Below, in pieces: positions 38,740 to 47,738 of a DNA stretch of 64,000 nucleotides. Positions within the stretch are counted from its first letter, which is position 1, and each line of letters opens with the position of its first letter. A program made the translations under genes and the position numbers. Source of the DNA: Geobacillus thermoleovorans (GTDB taxonomy: Bacteria > Bacillota > Bacilli > Bacillales > Anoxybacillaceae); contig NZ_CP014335.1 of the NCBI RefSeq assembly GCF_001610955.1, positions 3,047,001-3,111,000 on the forward strand, read 5' to 3'. The notes under the pieces are model-generated. The model was not told the origin of the DNA. It saw only the letters and a list, made by a program, of their open reading frames with translations, and made no database searches.

Positions 38740-40241
38740 CTCTGGACACCCCCTTCCCGAGCGGGATGAAGACGTTGATCATACACCGTTAAATCCGTTT
38801 CATAGTCGATTAGAACGGAAGGGGTGTATGATTCTTCCCACTTGTCCGGGTAATAGGAGTGCTTCGCTTCCATCAACACGCCGATTTCATGAGGAGCCAA
38901 GTCCCATCGCTGACTCTCCTCGAGCCACTGGGCGATTTCGTAAAGCGTGTGCCGATCCAACAGCGCTCGCAGTCCTTTCAAACGGGCCACCACCTGGGGC
39001 GGGGGGCCAGCCAGATACGTTCGGATCGCCTCCGGCAAGTACGTCCGGTAGCGGGAATGTCCGACAACCCGGGGTTTGGTCTCCCACTCAGCGAAAATCT
39101 CTTTCCAAGGGATTTCGCGTTTCACGTTCGTATACGGCCTGGGCGCTTCAAGATGGACGTCTCCATCGGAAGAGAACACAACGAAACGATTCCATTCTTT
39201 CTTCACCAACACCCGGTTGGGGACGGACAGGCCATGGACGACGAACGCCTTCCCATCCACCATCACTTCTCCGTACTTATTCACGTAAGCGTGATCGAGG
39301 GAGAAGATCGGAAGATCTTGTTCCGGCAACGCCAACAGCTCCGGTTGCTCTTCCTGCCATAGTTCCTCGATCCACCGCCCCTTTTCATAATGAGGACGGT
39401 TTCGGTCCTCGACCATCTTGCGATGCAGCCACTCCACCAGCTCCGGATCCGACTCCATCAATGGAGCGGGGATGAAACAAAGGTTGCGAGTGTAATAGAC
39501 TTTTCGCTCCGCATTTCCTTTCTCATGTCCACTGTATGGATTGCACACTTGTACATCAAACCGATAGTAGAGTTGAAATTTCTCAAAAGCCTCGGTGAAT
39601 CGGCGTTCTCCCCCTTTTCGAATCGACACAATGGCCGCGGACAAATTGTCAATGCGCAATGCCTTTGGCACTCCCCCAGCCTGACGAAACAGCTGCGTCA
39701 ACCCATGGAGGAAGCATTCACTGTTTTCCGCCGGCAGCGGATAAGCAAACGCAGCGTTGCTATAGGGAAAGCTCATGATCAAAACCGATCGCTCTTCTTC
39801 CTTCCCCTCCTTCGTCACAACCGTCATCTTCCCGAAATCCACCTGCGCCTCGCCTGGCGGGTGCTCCAGTCGTTCATAGCGCTGTTCTTTCTCGAGCTTG
39901 AGCTGCGGTCTTCGTTTTTGCACGTACGCGCAAACGGTGCGATACGAGCCTTGAAATCCATGGTCACGACAAAGCGCTTCAAACATCGTCTTGTTCGTTC
40001 GCCGTTGTTTTCTCGGCAGTTTGGCATCCTCCTCCAACCAGTCATCAATGATTTGCCCGTACCCTTCTTCCTCCATCATCCCCTTTTTGCGTTTGATGGT
40101 TGGTTGGACAGAAATGTCTCCATCTGCGTATTTCTTGACCGTTCTCCAGTTATATCCCGTTTCACGGGAAATTTCCGCAATCGATAACCCTTTCTTTTCA
40201 CGCAGTTTTCTGATACGATTAATTTCGGGCATTGCCAGCAT
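38736..40241 (-). CDS. istA: IS21 transposase IstA
   Basis: 501 residues, full length for the family. N-terminal helix-turn-helix (EKKGLSIAEISRETGYNWRT), DDE integrase core with QVDFGKM near residue 134, RIDNLSAAIV near 197 and the Glu in GHEKGNAERKVYY near 240, and a C-terminal beta domain. ATG with GGAGG 9 bases upstream. It cuts and joins the element ends together with IstB. No frame damage is seen. Confidence 0.93.
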   Translation of the reverse strand: MLAMPEINRIRKLREKKGLSIAEISRETGYNWRTVKKYADGDISVQPTIKRKKGMMEEEGYGQIIDDWLEEDAKLPRKQRRTNKTMFEALCRDHGFQGSYRTVCAYVQKRRPQLKLEKEQRYERLEHPPGEAQVDFGKMTVVTKEGKEEERSVLIMSFPYSNAAFAYPLPAENSECFLHGLTQLFRQAGGVPKALRIDNLSAAIVSIRKGGERRFTEAFEKFQLYYRFDVQVCNPYSGHEKGNAERKVYYTRNLCFIPAPLMESDPELVEWLHRKMVEDRNRPHYEKGRWIEELWQEEQPELLALPEQDLPIFSLDHAYVNKYGEVMVDGKAFVVHGLSVPNRVLVKKEWNRFVVFSSDGDVHLEAPRPYTNVKREIPWKEIFAEWETKPRVVGHSRYRTYLPEAIRTYLAGPPPQVVARLKGLRALLDRHTLYEIAQWLEESQRWDLAPHEIGVLMEAKHSYYPDKWEESYTPSVLIDYETDLTVYDQRLHPAREGGVQR

Positions 40242-40910
40242 CCTTTCGCTCCTCCACTGTTTGGTTATGTGTTCACAACTTCCACAGTAGAGGAAATGTT
40301 AGAGGCTGGCAAGCCTTTTTTCTTTGCCTTCAGCTCTGCACTTTTCGTTGCAGAACTCTGTATTTTTATTTTGCAATAAACACCGTTGTGCCATCCCGCA
40401 AGAATGCAGCGCGTCAAGCGGTTTCGAGGGATCGCGGATATGGGGTATTGTGCTTCCAAAAAGCAATGGTACTACGGTTTCAAGCTGCATCTTCAAGTGA
40501 CCAATCAAGGGCTGGCCATGGGCTATGTCGTGACGGAAGCGTCCTGCCACGACGTCAAAGCCGCTGAAACGGTGATGACTCAAATCCCTCATCCCTACAA
40601 CTTTGGGGACAAAGGGTACATCAGCCACGCTCTTCGAGAAAAGCTGTACGAAGAACACCAAGCCGCGTTCTGGACACCGTCTCGACACAATCAAAAGCAC
40701 GGCCCATCCAAGGCATGGGAAGAATGGATCAGGAAAAAACGCAAAGTCATCGAGACGGTGTTTTCGATTCTCGTAGACCAATACCGGATCACCGACATTC
40801 GAGCGAATTCCATGGCCGGGTTTGAAGTGGCACTCGATGGCATCTTGTTGGCTTATTCCTTGGTCACACTAGGGCTGGTTGAGCGCTGACACTCAACTAG
40901 CACCACGGGT

Positions 40911-41624
40911 ATAAGAATGTTTCAGACGATAACTAGTTCCTGTAAATGTTAAGAGATAGCTGTGATGAACAAGGCGGTCAATGATAGCCGTAGTCAATCG
41001 TTCATCATGGAATACGCTATTCCATTTACTGAATTCCAAGTTGGTGGTAATAATGACACTTCTCTTTTCGTAACATCCTGCAATGACTTGGAAAAGGAGC
41101 TGCGCTCCTTCTTTGCTTACAGGGATGTAGCCCCATTCATCACAGATCAGTAAATCGATTTTTTCGAGCTGATTCATCATCTTGTGGAGATTTCCTGTAG
41201 TATTCTTTGCTTCAATCAGCTCATTGACCAACGCGGCTGTTCGATAAAATTTCACGCTTTTCCCTTGGTTACAGGCTTCTACACCAATCGCTGTCGCTAA
41301 ATGCGTCTTGCCTGTGCCTACACCTCCATATAAAACTAGATTCTCTCTTCGCTCGATAAACTTCGTTGATTTGAGCTCTTCGACGGATAACTGCTTTGGA
41401 AACTCGATATGATCAAACGTGTATCCTTGAAATGTTTTCACCACATCAAAATTGGCTTGTTTGAGTAAGCGATTTTTCCGTGTCACCCGTCGATGTTCTA
41501 CTTCCAGTGCTAATAGTTGTACGAGAAATTCTTCATGGGTATTTGCTTCAATTATGGAATAGTACTCGGCAATGCGACTCCCTAACTTTAATTCTTTACA
41601 ATAGGCTTCAATCACCTGTTTCAT
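40911..41624 (-). pseudogene. IstB of the older IS21, 3' end split by IS982
   Basis: About 238 residues of IstB (MKQVIEAYCKELKLGSRIAE start, GGVGTGKTH Walker A, LLICDEWGY Walker B). IS982 entered after RLKHSY; the original last codons MNL and stop lie on the far side near 37420..37430. The present frame ends five codons into IS982, so the protein is nearly complete and could still fold. Its partner istA is truncated. Confidence 0.8.
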
Positions 41625-42341
41625 CGTGAAATGCCTCCTAACAGCTTATCGTATCGCTCCAAGTTGACTTCAAATACCACTTTTTGACTCAGTTCCGATG
41701 GAACTGAAATCTCAACTGGTTCCGGGATTTGTCCCGTTAGACGATACCAAGTCGTAAGAATGCTGTCAGGATCATGGCACCCATTTTGTAACGTTTGCGT
41801 TAAAGCTTCTGTCGCAGTACTCAGGTCTTCTTCTTGTTTTAACATCTGTGCTAATAAACGTATGGCCTTCTTTTTCTCTGTCGTATACGCCAAATACTCC
41901 TTCCATGGATCTGGCAGTTCTTTATAAAACGCTAAGTTTTGTAACGATCTTGGCCATCTGGCCATTAATTCTAAATACGGAATCCACTTCATGGATTCTA
42001 AACCTTCTCCATACAAGCGAGGATGTTCAATGACGATGTCATATTCATCATTCAAAACGATGACACGATTATAAGTAATCTTTAACCATACTTCTTTTTG
42101 CGCAAATTCCGGAGATGTCGAGTAGAGATTTTTCGCATAACGAACTTTGCCATACTTATCCGCTTTCGCTCTCTCTAAACGGTAGACATCAAACGATGTC
42201 TTCGGTAACCGTCCGAATGCTTTCTTGTCCTCCTCAAACCATTCTTGAATCGATTTTCCTTTCCGATAATGCGTTCGGTCCATGTCTTGATCACAACGGT
42301 AAAGTAAAGTTCGATTATATTCTTCGATATCCGGAATAAGG
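41621..42341 (-). pseudogene. IstA of the older IS21, N-terminus missing
   Basis: The frame is open from the junction at 42341 (DNLHLIPDIEEYNRTLLYRC) through MDRTHYRKGKSIQEWFEEDK to the stop at 41621. It represents only the C-terminal part; the helix-turn-helix and DDE core are gone. The cut coincides with the left terminal repeat of the neighbouring element. Confidence 0.85.
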
Positions 42342-42470
42342 TGTAAATTATCACTTTATTTCCGCACAAAAAAGACTCTTTTTTGCACATTCCTTCGGAA
42401 TATCCCTCTCCCCCTTTCCGAAAGAATGTGCTAAATTTTTTGTGAATTATTTCGGAATGGGACATGGGTG
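42342..42470. repeat. left end repeats of the Tn7/Mu-like element
   Basis: Three or four copies of a TTATTTCGGAAT / GCACATTCTTTCGG-type motif in alternating orientation between the terminal TGTAAATTA and the first gene. They match the motifs at 46741..46879. Confidence 0.65.
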
Positions 42471-42493
42471 ATTTCCAGAGGGGGGACGAGGAC

Positions 42494-43057
42494 GTGATTC
42501 GGTTTCATGACTTTCAGGTCGATGTCCAGACATATGCCCAGCGGGGAAAACAAAACGACTTTCCCCTTCTTAAGCGGTGCCCTCATTGCCAGGCAAAACG
42601 CCCTCTTTATCGCCATGGGTACTACGAACGAAATGCCGTGACGTCGCATCAGTCTTATCGCATTTGGATCGCTCGGTATCGCTGCCCGGAGTGCAGGAGG
42701 ACGGTGGCCGTGTTGCCTTCATTTCTTCTCCCTTATTTTCAGTATACGTTGCCCACCATATGGAGAGTGGTGAAAGAACGGTTGGGCCTGACTCCGAAAC
42801 GGGGGATGGAGGAGGCTCCACTCCTTCCTACGGATGAAGGGGTTTTATTTTATGTCCGACGTTTATTCCGAAATTTGAACCACCTTCATTGGTTTTTTGC
42901 GGAGCGCTGGAGAAAAATTGGTCCTGCCATCGCCCAAGCGAGAGAACGAGCCCTATGGTGGATCCAGACGATGGAGGAGATCGGCCTCTTTTTCGTCATC
43001 CAAGAGATATGGGAGCACCGATCGACGCATCTTTTTGCACGTACATTCAGTTCCTGA
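42494..43057 (+). CDS. zinc-ribbon protein of the transposon (DUF6431-like)
   Basis: 187 residues from GTG at 42494, which has GGGG 8 bases upstream; earlier in-frame codons lie within the element end. Two CxxC knuckles: C29-P-H-C32 and C64-P-E-C67, in a zinc-ribbon with intervening basic and aromatic residues (YRHGYYERNAVTSHQSYRIW). The rest is helical (PTIWRVVKERLGLTPKRG, HWFFAERWRKIG). Similar zinc-ribbon proteins occur next to DDE transposases. Its place as the third gene beside a TnsB-like and a TniB-like protein makes it a candidate for a target-selection or end-binding role, like TniQ by position but not by visible homology. Family name is from memory. Confidence 0.65.
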   Translation: MIRFHDFQVDVQTYAQRGKQNDFPLLKRCPHCQAKRPLYRHGYYERNAVTSHQSYRIWIARYRCPECRRTVAVLPSFLLPYFQYTLPTIWRVVKERLGLTPKRGMEEAPLLPTDEGVLFYVRRLFRNLNHLHWFFAERWRKIGPAIAQARERALWWIQTMEEIGLFFVIQEIWEHRSTHLFARTFSS

Positions 43058-43579
43058 TTTTACTTATATCCCCTTATATGGAATCATTTATAGATTCCAC
43101 AAACCTTTCCTCTCGACGGTCGGGGGAATGATCCGATAGGATAGAGACAGGATGGACCGATAAGGTCCTAGAATGGGATGAACGAAGGAGGAGATCGAAA
43201 TGAATGAGTCGATGAGACAGGAGATCGCTTTATTTCGGTATGGATTGATCGCTCCATTGGTGAATGGACAAGTCGATCCAAAAACGTACTTGAAGGAAGT
43301 AGCGGAACGGATCCATCAAGTTCCCCACCATGGAGAGAAACGCATCGCCGCCAAAACGATCCTCGACTGGTGCACGCAGTACAAAAAAGGGGGCTTTGAG
43401 GCGCTGAAGCCGAAACGACGGTCGGACCGTGGCCATTCCCGGAGGCTGTCACCTGAAGAAGAGGATCACATTTTAGCCCTGAGAAAAAAACACCCCCACA
43501 TGCCCTGATATTATCCCTCTAGTGTAGACAGTTGGGAAAATGCCCATACTGTCAGTAAAAACACTGGAGGGATTTGTTT

Positions 43580-43906
43580 ATGTTCGAGACCAAGCAAACA
43601 CCGAAAGGGAAGACCACTTATTCCGTGGAGTTTAAATGGAGGGCTGTCCAGATGTACATCGAAGAAGGATGGGGATATAAGCGGATATGCCAAGAGTTAG
43701 GGATTCCCTGCACGAAAACGATCAGACTTTGGGTAAAACGTTACCATGAACATGGTCTAAAAGGGCTCGAAGAACGGCGCGGGACATCCAAGTCTCCATT
43801 CAAGGGAAGGCCTCGAAAAAAAGAGTGCAGTTTAGAGGAAGAGAATCGAAGACTGAAAGCAGAGAATGATTATTTAAAAAAGTTACGAGAGCTGGCAAGG
43901 AGGTGA
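43580..43906 (+). CDS. IS3-family OrfA
   Basis: 108 residues from the ATG at 43580 (GGAGGG 8 bases upstream). N-terminal helix-turn-helix (YSVEFKWRAVQMYIEEGWGY) and C-terminal leucine-zipper-like helix (EEENRRLKAENDYLKKLREL). It binds the element ends. The stop overlaps the OrfB GTG (43903..43906). Confidence 0.93.
   Translation: MFETKQTPKGKTTYSVEFKWRAVQMYIEEGWGYKRICQELGIPCTKTIRLWVKRYHEHGLKGLEERRGTSKSPFKGRPRKKECSLEEENRRLKAENDYLKKLRELARR
43876..43882 (+). other. programmed -1 frameshift site
   Basis: A AAA AAG in the OrfA zero frame, 22 bases before the OrfA stop. Slipping by -1 enters the OrfB frame, which is open across the junction, giving the OrfAB transposase as known for IS3-family elements. 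Confidence 0.8.
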
Positions 43907-44766
43907 AACCGAAAGAGCGGTTCTCGATCATTCAGGAGTTATCCAACACCTATCCGATTGCCTGGCTATGCCAACTGGCCGGTGTGTCAAGAAGTGGATA
44001 CTATCGATGGATGAACCAGCAGGGAATCGTCACAGAGAAGCAAAAGGAAAATGAACAAATCAAACAAATGATCCTCGAATGCCATCAAAAGGTCAATGGG
44101 ATCTATGGATACTACCGCGTGAAAGCATGGATAAAACGAAATTATGGGAAGACCGTGAATCATAAGCGAGTGTACCGACTGATGAAAGAGTTGGGGGTTC
44201 AGGCCAAAATCCGTCGAAAAAAGCCGAAGTATAAAGCGGGAAAGGAGAATATCGTAGCGTCGAACGTGTTAAACCGTGATTTTGTGGCCACTGCAGCCAA
44301 CCAAAAATGGGTGACGGATATTACCTATGTGCCATTTCAAGGAACCTATTTGTATCTGTCTGCTATTAAAGATCTGTACAACAATGAAATCATTGCGTAT
44401 CGCATCAGTCGTTCGAATGACTTAAAATTGGTGATCGAAACTGTCAAGGATGCCATCAAAAAACGGGATGCGCGAGGAGTCCTTCTCCATAGCGATCAAG
44501 GCTCCCAGTACACATCCCGCCAGTACCATCAACTGCTGAAGGCTCATCATATCATTCCTAGTATGTCCAGAAGAGGAAACTGTTTAGACAATGCCTGCAT
44601 GGAAAATTTTTTCGGGCATTTGAAATCGGAAATGGTGGACCTTCCCACCTTTGAAACGGAAGAGGAAATGATCGAGGCGATCGATCAGTACATGTATTTT
44701 TATAATTATGAACGGTGCCAGAAAAAACTAGACTACCTCAGCCCAGTGGAATACCGAATTGCCTAA
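43903..44766 (+). CDS. IS3-family OrfB, DDE transposase domain
   Basis: 287 residues. DDE integrase core: Asp in KWVTDITYV near residue 145, Asp in LLHSDQGSQY near 205, Glu in NCLDNACMENFFGHLKSE near 240. An HTH_21-type segment (YGYYRVKAWIKRNYG) precedes it. The start drawn is GTG, but the active product is more likely the OrfAB fusion made by frameshifting. The frame is undamaged, so the element may be mobile. Confidence 0.93.
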   Translation: MKPKERFSIIQELSNTYPIAWLCQLAGVSRSGYYRWMNQQGIVTEKQKENEQIKQMILECHQKVNGIYGYYRVKAWIKRNYGKTVNHKRVYRLMKELGVQAKIRRKKPKYKAGKENIVASNVLNRDFVATAANQKWVTDITYVPFQGTYLYLSAIKDLYNNEIIAYRISRSNDLKLVIETVKDAIKKRDARGVLLHSDQGSQYTSRQYHQLLKAHHIIPSMSRRGNCLDNACMENFFGHLKSEMVDLPTFETEEEMIEAIDQYMYFYNYERCQKKLDYLSPVEYRIA

Positions 44767-45882
44767 GCAGCCTAGCAGACGAACGGCTGAGAATGTCTCC
44801 TTCTTCAGCTTGCCAACGATGAAGTGGAATGAAGGAGACGTTGTCAAGTGCTTTCCTTGACAACGTTTCCTCATTCCACTATCCTAACAAGCAGCTGAAG
44901 AAGGTGGGTATTTTTCACACTGTCTACTTGACAGGGATATGTTCACCCGTGACGGTGTTTTACCAACACCTTATCGAGCAGGGGGAAATCCAATCCATCT
45001 CTTATTTCACTATATACCGACTTTTAAAAAAATACAACCTCGTGGGGAAAGAAATTTTACCGATTCCTGAACGAAAACGATTCGCGTACGATCAGGTCAA
45101 TGAGCTCTGGCAAGGTGATTTGTCCCATGGCCCGTTGATTCGCGTGAATGGCAAAACGCAAAAAACGTTTTTGATTGCCTATATCGATGACTGCTCGCGG
45201 GTCGTGCCGTACGCTCAGTTTTTCTCTTCCGAGAAATTTGACGGGTTGCGGATCGTAACCAAGGAAGCGCTGCTTCGATACGGAAAGCCGAAGCGAATTT
45301 ACTCGGATAACGGCAAGATTTATCGGGCGGAACCCTTGCAGTACGCCTGCGCGGAGTTAGGGATCACCTTGATCCATACCCAGCCGTACGATCCGCAAAG
45401 CAAAGGGAAAATCGAACGATTTTTCCGCACCGTACAGACGCGGTTTTACCCGTTGCTCGAAATGAATTCACCGAAGTCGCTCGAAGAGCTAAACGAGCGA
45501 TTTTGGAAGTGGTTGGAGGAAGATTACCATCGAAAACCGCATGCCTCGTTGAACGGGAAGACGCCACATGAAGTGTTTCAATCGCAAGTCCATTTGGTGT
45601 CGTTCGTCGACGATTCGGATTGGCTCGACTCGATCTTTTTGAAACGCGAATACCGTAAAGTGAAGGCCGATGGTACGGTCACGTTGAACAAGCAGCTGTA
45701 TGAAGTTCCGCCCCGGTTCATCGGACAATCGATCGAACTCCGTTATGATGAACAAGGCGTGTATGTGTACGAAGACGGTCAACGGGTCGCCGAAGCGGTC
45801 CTTGTTCGCTTCGAGGACAATGCCTATGTGAAACGCCATCGGTCACCGTTTGCGGCGGTTCCGGTAGAGGGAGGCGAAAACG

Positions 45883-46683
45883 ATGTATAAAACGTTTTAT
45901 TCCCTTTCCCGAGAGCCGTTTTCGAAGGAGACGAATCCACCAGAGGCTTATCAAGGGGCCTCGTATCAAGAGGCCCTCGCCGCTTTGGACTACGTGAAAC
46001 GAACAAGAGGGATCGGGCTATTGATCGGTGAACCAGGGGCCGGCAAGACATTCGCCCTTCGGGCGTTTAAGGAATCCCTGAATCCGTCACTGTATCACGT
46101 CGTTTATTTTCCATTGTCAACGGGAAGCGTGATGGACTTTTATCGCGGCCTTGCCTTCGGGCTCGGGGAAGAGCCGAAATACCGCAAGGTCGACTTGTTT
46201 TATCAAATCCAACAAGGGATCGAGCGCTTGTATCATGAACAACGGGTAACGTCAGTGTTCATCCTCGATGAAATGCATTTAGCGAAGGATGCCTTTCTGC
46301 AGGATATCGCGATCCTGTTCAACTTTCACATGGACTCAACAAATCCGTTTGTCTTGATTTTGGCGGGGCTGCCCCATTTACAGGCAAAACTACGGTTGAA
46401 TCAACACCGTCCGCTTCACCAACGAATCATCATGCGATACCAGATGGGGCCTCTTGATAAGGAAGAAGTGGTAGGATATATCGAACACCGCCTGAAACAG
46501 GCGGGGGCGAAACACCCGATTTTTACCCCAGCTGCCTTAGAAGCGATCGCCCTGCAGTCGCAGGGGTGGCCGCGGATCATCAACAACCTCGCCACCACTT
46601 GCCTGTTATACGGCGCTCAATTAAAAAAACATATGATTGACGAAGACATTGTGCGTATGGCAGCCGAAGAAATGGGGTACTGA
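45883..46683 (+). CDS. TniB/TnsC-like AAA+ ATPase (ExeA-type)
   Basis: 266 residues. It begins MYKTFYSLSREPFSKETNPP, the typical start of ExeA/TniB ATPases. Walker A GEPGAGKT at residues 49-56, Walker B FILDEMH with Asp129-Glu130, a sensor region (ILAGLPHLQAKLRLNQ) and C-terminal winged part (WPRIINNLATTCLLYG). Such proteins act as the transposition regulator that links the transposase to target DNA. The gene starts 8 bases before the end of the transposase gene. Intact. Confidence 0.88.
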   Translation: MYKTFYSLSREPFSKETNPPEAYQGASYQEALAALDYVKRTRGIGLLIGEPGAGKTFALRAFKESLNPSLYHVVYFPLSTGSVMDFYRGLAFGLGEEPKYRKVDLFYQIQQGIERLYHEQRVTSVFILDEMHLAKDAFLQDIAILFNFHMDSTNPFVLILAGLPHLQAKLRLNQHRPLHQRIIMRYQMGPLDKEEVVGYIEHRLKQAGAKHPIFTPAALEAIALQSQGWPRIINNLATTCLLYGAQLKKHMIDEDIVRMAAEEMGY

Positions 46684-46740
46684 CACAGCAGGGGCTGATC
46701 GGCCCCTGTTATGTTTCATCCCGATCCATCCTCATTCTAG

Positions 46741-46879
46741 TTAATCATCCGAAATAATGTGCAAATGTTCGGAAATAATCTGCAAAACCTGGAATAATTC
46801 GCAAAGATTTTGCACATTATTTCCGAATCCGTCCGAAATAATTTGAAAAAGGGATTCTGAAATAATGTGCTAATTTACA
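46741..46879. repeat. right end repeats of the Tn7/Mu-like element
   Basis: Five copies of a motif close to CCGAAATAATGTGCAAA in both orientations, spaced about 20-35 bases, ending at the terminal inverted repeat. The array is denser than at the left end, as in Tn7-type elements, where the two ends are asymmetric. Confidence 0.75.
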
Positions 46880-46925
46880 ATTGTCCTTACAAACCAATCC
46901 ATGTGTAACATCTTCTCGTCTCCTC

Positions 46926-47435
46926 TCAAATATATCCTTTTTCTTTCAGCGACAAATACCGGTCAGGGCAAACAATCAAATGGTCCAGCACATCGATGCC
47001 AACGATTCTTCCAGCCTCTACTAACCGTTTCGTTACCTCAATGTCTTCCCTTGATGGCTCACAATGACCGCTGGGATGATTATGGGCTACGATGATGGAA
47101 GCCGAGTTGGAGAGAATGGCAGCCTTCATCACCTCCCTCGGATGCACGATGCTAGCGTTCAGACTTCCAACATGGCAAACGTTGATGGCAGTCGGCTGGT
47201 TTTTCGTGTCAAGGCAGACAACGACAAACTTCTCACGGTCGGCTTCCACAAGAAACGGCTTCAGTAGCTTGTACGCGTCTTCCGGCGACTTGATTTGTCG
47301 CTCCTTGTACAGCACGCTAGACTCCCGAACGAGCTTCAGGCTTACGATGTTGACGCGCTTCGCTGGCTGCTTGGCAGATACCTCTCTTTCTAGCAACTCT
47401 AGCTGATGGTGGTTGATGGTTTGATACTTGCTCAT
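46926..47435 (-). CDS. RadC-like JAB-domain protein
   Basis: 169 residues. C-terminal JAB/MPN-type metal motif: E in the GSLNASIVHPREV region, HNHPSGHCEPSREDIE (HxHPSGxxxxSxxD) near residue 115-130. It lacks the N-terminal helix-hairpin-helix domain of full-length RadC. Such short RadC proteins are common on mobile elements; the role is unproven despite the name. RBS AGGAGAG precedes the ATG. It sits at the right border of the transposon cluster. Confidence 0.85.
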   Translation of the reverse strand: MSKYQTINHHQLELLEREVSAKQPAKRVNIVSLKLVRESSVLYKERQIKSPEDAYKLLKPFLVEADREKFVVVCLDTKNQPTAINVCHVGSLNASIVHPREVMKAAILSNSASIIVAHNHPSGHCEPSREDIEVTKRLVEAGRIVGIDVLDHLIVCPDRYLSLKEKGYI

Positions 47436-47549
47436 CCTTTTCTCTCCTAAAACGAAATAACCTCTATTCCTTTCGGAGAATGGAGACTTACTGTAGATTC
47501 AAGAGAATAATTTATTTAAATTCCATTTGATGCGGATGCAGAAAAAAAC

Positions 47550-47574
47550 CAGAGAGCTAAACTACGACTCTCTG
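47550..47574 (-). terminator. second terminator-like hairpin downstream of the S-layer gene
   Basis: CAGAGAG with CTCTCTG, followed on the minus strand by G and seven T. It lies 110 bases past the main S-layer terminator. The rest of 47436..47686 shows no gene. Confidence 0.6.
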
Positions 47575-47686
47575 TCTCTATAAACCTTCGACAAAATGCG
47601 GGTGATGACAGGCACCAAGCCCCAATTTGCCGACGAGCAGTGCTGACAACGGAATTACTAACACTGACTTTCTATTTTTCTCTTGC

Positions 47687-47722
47687 AAAAAAAAACCCTA
47701 TCACATTTAAGTGATAGGGTTT
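47687..47722 (-). terminator. terminator of the S-layer gene
   Basis: Twelve-bp perfect stem (AAACCCTATCAC, 47693..47704; GTGATAGGGTTT, 47711..47722), followed on the minus strand by a run of T extending past the stem. It begins 16 bases after the stop codon. Confidence 0.92.
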
Positions 47723-47738
47723 CAAAATTAGCTGGTAA

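Larger units (their letters stand above)
37921..40382 (-). mobile_element. IS21-family element (younger, complete)
   Basis: 2462 bp with imperfect terminal repeats beginning TGTTTTTTGCAA and TGTTTATTGCAA and further shared CAGAG/TGCA blocks inside. Flanked by the 7-bp direct repeat CCGTTGT (37914..37920 and 40383..40389). It contains intact istA and istB in the usual overlapping arrangement, so it may still be active. Confidence 0.92.
37542..40889 (+). pseudogene. IS982 transposase gene, interrupted by IS21 insertion
   Basis: The 5' part (37542..37920) and the 3' part (40390..40889) add up to 879 bases in one frame, a 292-residue IS982 transposase. Removing the insert and one copy of the 7-bp duplication CCGTTGT restores it exactly. 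The protein begins MQEHFHFTTDPAKLQKQYA; the break falls after DSLPLPL, and the second part resumes CHPARMQRVKRFRGIADMGY and holds ASKKQWYYGFKLH and FGDKGYIS. RBS AAAGGAGAG precedes the ATG. As it stands no full protein can be made. Confidence 0.9.
37438..40910 (+). mobile_element. IS982-family element, split by an IS21-family element
   Basis: Terminal inverted repeats ACCCGTGGTGCTAG at both ends. Flanking 8-bp direct repeats ATAAGAAT at 37430..37437 and 40911..40918. Without the inner IS21 and its duplication it is 1004 bp, the normal size of an IS982 element. Confidence 0.92.
37305..42341 (-). mobile_element. IS21-family element (older copy), truncated and split by IS982
   Basis: The left end begins near TGTCACCCAC (37305). 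It carries istB (40911..41624, completed by a few codons at 37420..37430) and the 3' two thirds of istA (41621..42341). An IS982 copy with 8-bp duplication sits within the last codons of istB. istA is cut at 42342 where the Tn7/Mu-like element begins; its 5' end is not found on the other side, so sequence was lost. Confidence 0.8.
43506..44945 (+). mobile_element. IS3-family element (IS150-like group)
   Basis: 1440 bp. Imperfect terminal repeats sharing TATCCCT and GTAGACAGT blocks at equal distance from the ends. Target duplication CCC (43503..43505 and 44946..44948). It has two overlapping frames with a slippery heptamer, the standard IS3 arrangement. Inserted in frame-neutral position of the TnsB-like gene. 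Confidence 0.92.
43200..45890 (+). pseudogene. Mu/TnsB-like DDE transposase, split by an IS3-family insertion
   Basis: The 5' part (43200..43505, 102 codons) and the 3' part (44949..45890, 314 codons with stop) join in frame to give a 415-residue transposase when the IS and one CCC duplication are removed. The N-terminal part has helix-turn-helix features (AKTILDWCTQYKKGGFEAL). The catalytic residues are in WQGDLSHG, YSDNGKIY and QSKGKIERFF, and a Mu-type C-terminal barrel follows (DGTVTLNKQLYEVPPRFIGQ). A shorter frame starting inside the IS (44829) can still make the DDE core without the native N-terminus. It overlaps the ATPase gene by 8 bases. Confidence 0.85.
42342..46879 (+). mobile_element. 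Tn7/Mu-like element: zinc-ribbon protein, DDE transposase, AAA+ ATPase
   Basis: Ends share TGTAAATTA-k-CACwTTATTTC in inverted order (42342 inward; 46879 inward). Each end carries further copies of a CCGAAATAATGTGC-type motif, as expected for transposase-binding sites. Inside are, in order, a zinc-ribbon gene, a transposase with a Mu-type C-terminal barrel, and a TniB/ExeA-like ATPase. No flanking duplication is visible, which fits loss of DNA at the left junction, where istA is truncated. Length without the inner IS3 insertion is about 3.1 kb. Confidence 0.75.

Noticed and set aside
46741..46879. Possible CRISPR array because of regularly spaced short repeats
   Set aside because: Copies are in both orientations, diverged, and spaced irregularly. 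They match the other transposon end, so they are transposase sites.
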